Positions 42,901 through 51,300 of a stretch of DNA of 64,000 nt are shown piece after piece. Source of the stretch: Prorocentrum cordatum (taxonomy: Eukaryota; Sar; Dinophyceae; Prorocentrales; Prorocentraceae). The notes under the pieces were generated by a model. It was not told where the DNA came from. It did not search any database and worked only from the letters and a program-made list of their open reading frames with translations. Where the stretch lies: the NCBI GenBank assembly GCA_963575745.1, contig CAUYUJ010017922.1:156213-220212 (forward strand), given 5' to 3'. Both the position numbers and the translations under genes were made by a program. Positions within the stretch are counted from its first letter, which is position 1. Every line of letters begins with the position of its first letter.

Positions 42901-45018
42901 ACGTGGGACCTCCGCCAACCCACCACCGACGCGCCCACTGTCTTCTGGCATGGGACCCGCGGCGACCTTGCGGCCCGTCTTGCTGCCAGCGGAGGGCACC
43001 TCTTGCCAGGTCCCCGCCGTGAAGCGAAGGGTCGAACTGGCACCAACGTTGGCCGCACGTACGTGAGCGTGCACCCTTCGCTGGCCGCGTGGTACGCAAT
43101 GCCGCCCCACCCGCCCTACAGTCTCGAAGACGACACCCTCGCGTGGGGACCCATCGCACTCTGGATGTGCGAGGCCACCCAACCACCGCGCGGGGAAAAC
43201 AGGCACAACGTCGTGAAAGGGGAGGCCCACGGAGCGCGTCTCATTTACCCTCGGGTCCTGAGCCTCCTCATCCGCATGGACTGGTGCGCCCCCACAGAAG
43301 CTGCTTCCAGGTGCCGTGCCCTACCACACGCCTATGGCATGGGCGACTGTGCGCACGCCCTTCACATCGCTGGCTACGATCATCCAGATCTCCGTGAGGC
43401 GGCTGAAGCTCACGACCAGGAAGCTAGCACCAGGCGCAGACCAGTCATCGCGGCAGCGTGGCCACCGCCGCAGGCACTATACTCGCCAGAGGCAGCGCGA
43501 GTATGGGCCAAACAGCACTACGACACTGAAGCAGCCACCAGGGACGACCCTAACCAGCCCCGCCCACGCGTCTCGCTTCGCAAGCTCCAGCTGGACCCGA
43601 AACCACTCATCGACCTGGTGTACACTGGCTTGCAAGCCGCCCCCGTGCGGGGGCATCCTGACGCACGCGAGTCGCGCCCCAGCGGCTCCAGCCCTGGGGC
43701 CGCGTCTGGCCCACCGCGCACTCACAAGTCAGGCACAGCCCTGGCGCACAGTCCAGACCGCTCATCGACGACATCAGGAGCCGACGAACGCCGTACGCCT
43801 TCCCTCATCAGCGCGGCCGCCGCCCTCGCCCGAGGCCACGCCCGCCCACGGCGATCCGCCTCTCGTTCGTCACGACAGAGTGGCGGAAACTCCACCTCAG
43901 ACAACAGTGGCATCGAGACGTGGGAGCACATTGAGACGGAAGAGGAGCCGACTGCCTACCACGTCCTCGCCTACCACGTCCGTGATGTGCGGACCCGTGT
44001 CAATGCCCCTGGCATCGAGGTCTGGCTTGACCCTGGTGATCACCACGACGGCGCCTACTTACCGTGGGGGACGACAGTCATGGGCCATCGCGTCATTAAC
44101 CCTGCGGTGGCGGGGCGGGACGGCTGGGTCATCCTCCACCACGACCACGGCGACACCACTACTAAGCTCTGGGCACCGACCCAAGTCCACGTCAAAGCGG
44201 ACGACACCTGGCGCACGGTCATGGTACCAGCGGACATGGGGCCCCAGTGGATCGAGTGCCATGCCGAGGACGCTCGCCTCCCCGCCGAGGTTGTCCGCAC
44301 TACAGGCCAATCCTGGTTTGCTGACGTCTGGCCCTTGTGGGATCGCCCTCGACCCCACCCAGACGACCCAGGCACAAACGAGCATGCGCTCCCGCCTCTA
44401 CCAGGACGCTGGTCTTGCCTACAGTGTCGATTCCAATGCTGTCAGTACTGTGCGGCTCGCCGCAACACGCAGCTCGGCACCTCGGGCCAACCAACGTGCC
44501 CAGACTGTGCCCGCAGCGGACTGCGTACACTTATGGACTGGTCCACGGACTACTCTTGCAACAGTTGGACGTGTGCATACAGCACCGACAACAGGGACTC
44601 CGACACATGCTGCCTGTCCAGCAGGTGCCCCCATCCCCCCAGTCCACACAGCCTGCTCGACGTCCGTGCCACAGGGATGCCGCCGCACATCCTTGCCCGC
44701 CAATACGGCAACGCGCCAGCCCACCACGACCTCAGGAACCCCCCCGAGCGCCTTCAGGCCCCGGGGGGGAACCTCCACAACCAGGCCAAGCAGGTTACCA
44801 GGGTCAATGGTACTTCCCACCGAGGCCGCGGCGCGTCCCCAGGCAGGGACTGCCTGACGGCACGAGGCGGCCACCTGGGTTCACAGGAACGGGGATGCCC
44901 GAAGAACCGTCCCCCGACCAACCTCTCTGGAGGGAAGGCTACGTGCTCTTCGGCCCCCACCAGGCCCTCAAGGAGGAATTCACCTTCAACAAGACGGTCC
45001 GCCGACCCTACTCCCTAG
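39931..45018 (+). CDS. large middle ORF: membrane segments, ART-like stretch and Cys-rich module
   Basis: The first ATG is at 39,931, and the frame stays open for about 1,695 codons. In order it encodes an N-terminal part with a hydrophobic run (WRLACSLALPSLAGAHP), then a folded region (HQDVFWAWLEDCVPYILATL). Two GGFSPA repeats fall at residues 149 and 498. Membrane-like segments lie near residues 573-593 (CLICLFVATYAIVIAMPY) and 684-700 (VVCGLLLVGAKLLAQGAV). A stretch resembling ADP-ribosyltransferases has FWHGTRGDLAARLAASGG with His at residue 1007 and GRTYVSVHPSLAAWYAMPP with Tyr at 1044. A Cys-rich module comes near residue 1495 (WSCLQCRFQCCQYCAARRN, then CPDCARSG). From about 44,750 better protein text is in another frame (see 44,750-45,353). 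This ORF has no counterpart in the LINEs I know. The ART assignment is tentative. Confidence 0.55.
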   Translation: MYMSMQGYLMMRADMQLLAHRSRRPPGLAIMWRLACSLALPSLAGAHPSSGGAPQHGGEVFLRHAERGTLFYLYDDSIYKYDHFTILDPIVNSTAAAGPCGNGSLGAIASASTPSSTTTHASQSTPSVASTVVQHILDGDVDKGQARSGGFSPAVVPRYSPTGLTTPLCARGEPEGDPAFWHLMMIRARLIPCAAAWAPGEDHQDVFWAWLEDCVPYILATLHLPQYDHLFQEDSEDTTDALRQLTAFDMCEDIWYRAGPDRQRTNRNLTLIQGSREHSTRYFGLLLEYQGARAQLVGPEAFTAPLPPYLSRAHALLPRGLPPPDQDALAYLAEAILHHPTDMQPLVEAELAAAPMEPLNPPPPAGLAQHATGDQAADDPVSWLLQHIAASDISDTPLDSFHASDDISNISLGSVHVDDSQDDMETQDRDGTTPPGDTAQRDRDSEPHLGHTSSHSSPPNNSAQADPCAQLNDAEGATAADATSHATASPAHASPRSGGFSPAAALAGPGHPQTAGGSTTPRTLVCRVNVTDSNPSVIDHWQADIDNDPIDDEYPDASGSHEPQHSAAASRHGGCLICLFVATYAIVIAMPYKDQIDGHMPTPSRDPSYRQRRRREAAAPGPSVPTTSRRTTTYNVTSALWATLKWTSVKLRDSVSGGASAVGVGLGGVLKWASGKLGAIATGGVVCGLLLVGAKLLAQGAVGHVGARICARALDSSTAQWCLRCCQPSRRPRDEATYTMPCTLADEHDDQHVHSLRHPLLQEHYAAAVAAAVADVTTATTAAIVEVTAAVSRASSVTPRSTSPSPRDGSKSGAAYGNLPTNEDATAHGSDTEARETRECTHVSPWSIFRHADARGSSPDADTQPPRRRARYASPARPQAPSGPGTPHLALKPPTRNLRNTIQRDPAVPVPPTSILNALYQNGFALGNSGVSTEDIKDALRLHDHPRFTHDLTFQALGPWTDIMQRPPNRLTWVLEDSGGNSGETIFPYLTWDLRQPTTDAPTVFWHGTRGDLAARLAASGGHLLPGPRREAKGRTGTNVGRTYVSVHPSLAAWYAMPPHPPYSLEDDTLAWGPIALWMCEATQPPRGENRHNVVKGEAHGARLIYPRVLSLLIRMDWCAPTEAASRCRALPHAYGMGDCAHALHIAGYDHPDLREAAEAHDQEASTRRRPVIAAAWPPPQALYSPEAARVWAKQHYDTEAATRDDPNQPRPRVSLRKLQLDPKPLIDLVYTGLQAAPVRGHPDARESRPSGSSPGAASGPPRTHKSGTALAHSPDRSSTTSGADERRTPSLISAAAALARGHARPRRSASRSSRQSGGNSTSDNSGIETWEHIETEEEPTAYHVLAYHVRDVRTRVNAPGIEVWLDPGDHHDGAYLPWGTTVMGHRVINPAVAGRDGWVILHHDHGDTTTKLWAPTQVHVKADDTWRTVMVPADMGPQWIECHAEDARLPAEVVRTTGQSWFADVWPLWDRPRPHPDDPGTNEHALPPLPGRWSCLQCRFQCCQYCAARRNTQLGTSGQPTCPDCARSGLRTLMDWSTDYSCNSWTCAYSTDNRDSDTCCLSSRCPHPPSPHSLLDVRATGMPPHILARQYGNAPAHHDLRNPPERLQAPGGNLHNQAKQVTRVNGTSHRGRGASPGRDCLTARGGHLGSQERGCPKNRPPTNLSGGKATCSSAPTRPSRRNSPSTRRSADPTP

Positions 45019-45353
45019 CCATCACCAACATGTACAGGGACCGTGTCACGGTCAGGACCGTCTGCGAGTCGATCGCCGAGCGCATCCACACTACCCGCAC
45101 CCGCTGGCGAGATGTGGTACTGTACTGGGACGCCGAGGGTGGTCCTGGGCCTCAAGCTCTCGACTATGACATGCGACTCTGCGACGCCATGGTGAGCCGT
45201 GCCACGACCGAAGCCGAGCTAAACCACGACCGCAGCAACCGTGGTAGTTTCTGCCTCTATGGACCAGCGCACCAGCGAGCTGTAACATCACGGCGATCTC
45301 CGAGCCGCAGAACATCGACTACATGGAGCATGTGCGGCGATACTCACCCGTAG
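44750..45353 (+). CDS. frame-shifted continuation of the middle ORF
   Basis: After the homopolymers at about 44,738-44,770 (runs of C and G) the plausible reading passes to another frame. It gives GQAGYQGQWYFPPRPRRVP, then PLWREGYVLFGPHQALKEEF, TFNKTVRRPYSLAITNMYRD and RVTVRTVCESIAERIHTTRT. Near 45,270 it passes again to the frame of the next ORF (NITAISEPQNIDYMEHVRRY). Two frame changes close to homopolymers suggest indel errors or decay, and a single longer protein joining the middle and last ORFs is possible in the intact element. Confidence 0.45.
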
Positions 45354-48300
45354 GGGGGACCTACCCAGACCACGCCTTCGAGCACGTCTATCGGGGCTGG
45401 CAGCGGCCCGACGTGCCCACCATCCTCCCCGACACCCGCCCCCTCTCGAGAGCCGACCAGCAGCGATATCAACAGCACCAGCAGCGCATTCAGCAGCGCG
45501 ACCAACGCGACGCAGGACAGCCGAGCACGCCACGCTACCGCTCTCCCGCGCGAGTCCCGACAGGCGGCAGCACGGCCTACGGCGGGGTTGCCGCCTATTA
45601 CCGTGGCCCCATTGGCGCCAGGCCCGCGGCGGCTGGAGCAGCCGCCTCCAGCTACGGCCACGCCCCCCACGCCAGGGTACACCCAGCGGTCATCGGCTAC
45701 CCGCGTGCACTCGTGCAGGCCCCCCCACGGGCCACCTCGCCCGTGCCAGGGTCCACGCGCGCCTGGGGCCATTACTCAGGCCGACATGATGGCACCTCCA
45801 GCAACCAGCCCGCAGTGATAACCCCTGCGGCTTCAGCCCAGGGGGCTGCAACAAACCGTGGCAGGACAGGGCGCCCTGAAGGATGGCGTGATGCGAACGT
45901 GCGTGCTTGGCAACCGCGCCAGCACACGCCCCCGCCAAACGTGGCTGCAGCGCTGCGCCCTGCCCAGGCAAAACCTGCCCCACCTGAGCGGGAGAGGCAG
46001 CCGCTTGTCCCGCTCGTCCTCACGTACACCCAGGCGCATCACAGCGCCTCCCCGCGGCACAGCGAGGGAAGCGCCCACCACGTCAGCCCCCGCCCCGACG
46101 CTGTCGACCCTGACCAGGCCACAGCCACGGCGGAGGGCGGCACAAGCGCCTCCCGCCAGCCCAGCCCATCACCCTGCGCGGCGCCGATCCGATCCCCGAG
46201 CAGGGCGGATTCCGAGCGCGCTAATGCCCAGGCGACCTCGCCACGCGACCGCCACACGGGCGGGCGCGTCCCGCGCAGCAGGTCCTGCAGCCGCCACAGC
46301 TCACGCAAGGCCCCAGGGAGCTCCACGAGCTCGCCGCCTCGCGAGACTCAGGCTGATGGCCGAGCCCCCGAAGTGGTGCCACGCTTCGGTGCCAGCGTCA
46401 TCGAACCTGGCCAGGTCGACCTCGAGCCGACGCCGTCCACGGACCACGAGCCGCCGCTGCCCACCCGCGTGATCGTCCCCATCGACGAGGCGCCGACCTT
46501 CGACCCGTTCAAGAACAAGTACCGTGTCAAGGACCTTGCGGCGGGTTTCGGCGGTGGCTCACCGCTCTCACCTCAGAGTCGGGGCGGAGCCCCCGCCACC
46601 TCAGCCGCTGCCGCGGCAGCGGCGGCCCCGCGGGGAATCAGCCCTGTCCGCAACGCGGGCCTCACGGCAGCGGGCATGGACGAGGCCCAGCGCCAGGCCA
46701 CCGACCGCGCTGCTCGAGCTGTTCCACCAGATGCTGCTCATCAAGATACTGACGGGGCGGGCGCGCCACCGCAGGACGGACCAGCGGTGTCGCGTGCGCA
46801 GTATATGCGCGTGCGTTGTGCCGCTGCCGCGCCGAGCCGCCGCCGCTGGTTCGCTTTTGCTTTTGTGTTCGGCAGGACGGATCGAGGAGTCGCCTCCCTC
46901 TCCCTCTGCTGCCGTCTCACCTCTCCTCCCCTCGTCCCCTATGGTACAGGAGTGAGGAGGATTTTTCGAGACAGTTTTACTGACGTTTATGAACCCCCCC
47001 TGGCGCAGTGCCGACCATGTCCCGCCTATACTTCTGGCCTGACGGCGGCTTCAGCCCCGGTCAAGCTAATCCATAGGAACGCCATGAGCTCCTACTGTGG
47101 CCAAGCCTTCTACCTGGGCGAGGGTCAGGCTGACCTACACCGTGCGGGGCGTGCAAACCCCAGCTCCACCGATGGAGACGGGCCAGGTCGCTCCATACAC
47201 CTCGTCAGCCTAAACATCACCAGTCTCTCAGCGAACTGGCCAACCATCACCGCTCTTGGTGTCGACCACAACGCCGCAGTCATAGCACTGCAGGAGACCC
47301 GACATGCCAAGCCGACCAGACAAGCCATCGCTACCAGCGCCGCCAATCCACACCACGGGGGATACCACGCCAGTCTTGGACCTGACCTGGATCTGGCGCG
47401 AGCCCAGCGCAGAGCTGCCCACGGCGGCACAGACCACACCGTCGTGGGCAACACTGGCGCCTCGGGAGGGGTCGCCATCCTCTCTAAGGATGCCATTGTC
47501 GACTCCACTGTCGACGACACTGCGCCCTGTATCGTCGCCCTCAAGGCCAAGAAAAGATGGCACGAGGCCTTTCTCCCGCTCTGCACTCAGCACCGCCGCA
47601 GGCGGCGACGAAACAACCACGGGCCCGCTGGGATCTACATAGCGAGCCTCTACGGGGTTGCTGGAGGAGACAGCACAGATCTTTTTCGGCTCGCTGACTG
47701 CGCCGCCGCAAGGGTCGGCTCAGCCCCGTATTTCATCTGCATGGACGCCAACACGAACATCGACGACAATCCACACCTGCTGCACATGATGCAGCACGGA
47801 TGGTTTAACGTCGCTGAGGGCACACCAGACCACACCATGCACACATACGGCAATATCCCTGACTGGGACCGCGTCACCAAGTGCCCCCGCACTTCGCGCA
47901 TCGATTATATCATTGCCAACCAAGCGGCGCGATCCCTTGTCACCGACTTCTGCTATCTGCGCGACTTGCCAGCGAAGTCCCATGTTGGCCTGCAGGTCAC
48001 GCTTGACCTCAGTCGCCTCGACCATACGGCCCGACGCCTTCCCGCCCCCACGCCCTACCCTCCCAACGATGGAGCTCACGAGGGTCACGAACTGCAGGCA
48101 TTAGGGACCCTCATCGCTGGGCGATATCAGGACCGCATGGAGCAGGCCGACACACGCGACGACGTGGAACGCATGTTCGCCCTGGCTAACGAGGCCAGTC
48201 ATGAGTGCCATCTCACCCGTCTGCGCGACCTGCCACCTCCACCGCCCGACCACCCAAAAAAGAAGCCCCCCACCATGCACGGGCTCACGCCCATGTTCGA

Positions 48301-51300
48301 GGAGCGACCAGTTGTCCCCCGCGCCTTCCCCACCTACGGAGCTTCCACGATACACATGAACCGACTGCGCAAGCTCCATCGGCAACTCTGTGAGCTTCGC
48401 TTCATCGGACAGCACCATCATTTAGATTGCCGTGCCATCCCGCCGTACCTTGCGCAGCGCATCGACTGCACGTGGACCGCGGCCCGCCTCCTATGTCACA
48501 AGCTGCGCCCCACGGTTCTCCTTGACTTCCCCGAGGCCTGGACCCCCGACGAGCCAGCACCTCACGGAGAGCACCTTGACGTTTTGATCCAACACCTCGA
48601 CTTAGAGCTGGCGCGACGTGCGAACCGTGCCAAAGCTGAACGCATCAAGATATGGGCTGAGGGCGTCCGCGAGCCAAGCGGGCGAAAGGCGGCCATATAC
48701 GCACGGGCTGCTGACAGCTCGCCCACGGCGTATCTCCGCACGCCTACCACACCTGACGATACGCAACTCCACTGCGACACCAACGCCTTCAAACCTGACA
48801 AAGCTAGCACGGACGATAGCGACGCTGACACCGAAGCTGGCGGCTTCAGCCCCAGCGACGGTAGTTCGCCCGACACGGACAACGACGAAGACCACACTTG
48901 TGAACCACCACCTGCACAAGTCCCCGACATTCTCCCTGCCAACGCCATTGTTGCTAATACCAAAGACATGCTTAAGCTCATGGTCGACACCTGGGAGCCC
49001 ATCTTGGGCAGGTACCGCGCCCGCGCAGGACATGACGCCGAAGCCGTGCCGACGTGGGCTGACTTCTACGACGAGTACCGACAAGAGCTGCCTACGCCAT
49101 CACCAGCTACCCCTTTCCACCTCACCGGCGACCAACTCATCCACTTTATTCGCACCCGTTCACCGCGCCGTGCGGGGGGACTGGACGGCTGGACTACTAA
49201 GGAGGCTAAGGAGTTACCCGACGACATCCTTCGCCTCTTTGCCAGCGTCTTACGCGCTATGCAACGCACTGGCACCATCCCAGAACCCCTCCTTCATGTG
49301 CCAAACCCGTGCCTCCGAAAAGGCCGAGGCGAACTCCCAACGGACCAACGACTTCTCTCGGTGCTTTCCGTTTGGATGTATGCGTGGGAAGCGCCAGCTT
49401 ACCGCAGCCTCACGGACTGGCGGAAAGGATGGACCCACGCCACGAGCTTTGGCGCTGTCCCCAAAGCTACCATTGGGGACGTCAGCACCTCTCTTGCCCT
49501 GCGCATCGAACACGCCAGGGCCTTACTCCTTCCCTTAGCTGGGGCTGCCCTTGACCGACAGAAGTGTTTCGACTACCTCATCACGGACATCTGCCTTAAC
49601 CTTGCGCTTCACGCGGGGTGCCCCCAAGACATCGTTACTGTCCGCAGAAACTTCTACAGTCGCCACAAACGCTACATCCGCATGAACGGAGCGTACTCTA
49701 AGGAATTGGCCAGGACCAACGGTCACCTCCAGGGAAGCTCTTGGTCCCTGGACGACATTAAGCTGCTCATGTGTGTGTGGACCAAGAGACAGCATCGATA
49801 CGTTCCGCGATCACTCAGCACTACCTTTGTTGACGACAGCAACTCCACTACTCACACCGCGCCTGAGTTGCAGAAATCTCTTGATGAAACCGCCAAGTTT
49901 GATCGATTTTCAGGTCAACGCATTCACCCTGGCAAAGTGGCGGGGTGGGCGCTCACCGACGAGCTTCACGCCGCCGTTACCCAGCTCACTCTGGCGGAAC
50001 GGCCCTTACGCGTGGTCGACTCCTTCAAGCTCGTCGGGAGTTACATCAACGCCGAGGCAGCGCCGGCTCCAGCCGCGCTTAACCTCACGGCCACCGCTGA
50101 CGCCCGTGTTCGGAGGGCGACTAGTCGCCTGCCGCGCATTGGCAAGCTCCCATCGCCGATGCTTATTAAGGCGCGGCACGCCCGTTCCCTTGCTGCCAGC
50201 GTCTGTACCACGGGCACCGACATTCAAGCCCCATCAGGCCCCGTCAAAACTGCCTACAACCATGCCCTTAAGGCGGCTATCCGCCCCAAGGGAAACAAGT
50301 GGGTCGAGTTTTGGACTCTCATGGCCGTGTGCGTCCCAGGACACGCCCTGGAGATTGACGCCATCACGCAGCGTGAAGTTTTCCGGTGTCTGCGGCGACA
50401 GGTTAATCGCGACGCTACACTCTGCGGTCTCGTCAGGGATCTCCAACACCACGTTCAGACCCTGTTTGGTGGAGGACCTGTCGGACGACTTGTCCAGACG
50501 CTCCAGCAGCTCCGTTGGACCTGGCCCACATTTGGCATCATGTACGACGACTGGGGCTGCCAGATCAGTTGGCTGAACTTACCCCAAAACGCCTTCCTTC
50601 ACATGCTGCGGGCCTCACAACGCAGAGCCTTTCTGAGGAGGATCAAGCCACGGCGTCACGACCTTGGATACCTTGCCTCTGTCAGACAGGGCCTCGACCT
50701 CTTCGCCAGCACGTGGCTCGCCCGAACGAAAGGAGCAGCCAAATGCAATGCCTGGCAGCTGGCGCTCCTCCTGAACTACCTGTCGGGCGGGGACCACACC
50801 CAACAGCGACGATCCCGATCAAACACGTCTGCTGACCCCAGCCCCATCTGCCGATACTGCGACGAGGAAGAGGAAACTCAGGAGCACACTGTCCGCGACT
50901 GCAAGTGCTGGGCCCGAGAAAGACTCCCTCTCACCACCCTCATCTGTGACGAGCAGTGGGCCCGTCTTCCGCCGCACACAAGACACTGCGGGCTCTTCGA
51001 TGAAGACCCAGCCCTCCTCGACCTGCAGGCCGACCTCGCGAGGGACCCGCTACCTCAGCCCATACCGCGGCCCCCACCTGAGGGAGATCCTGCGGCTTCA
51101 GCCCAGGACTCCTACACCACCTACCTTGACCACGACACTGGTTGGACATGGGTCTACGCTGCCACGGACGGTGCATGCACCAACCAAGCCATCCCATTGC
51201 TAGCACGAGCGGGCTACGGCGTCTACTACGGCATCGACCACCGCATGAACTACAGTGCACGCGTTCACGGCATTACGCAGAACGCACAGCTTGCGGAGAC

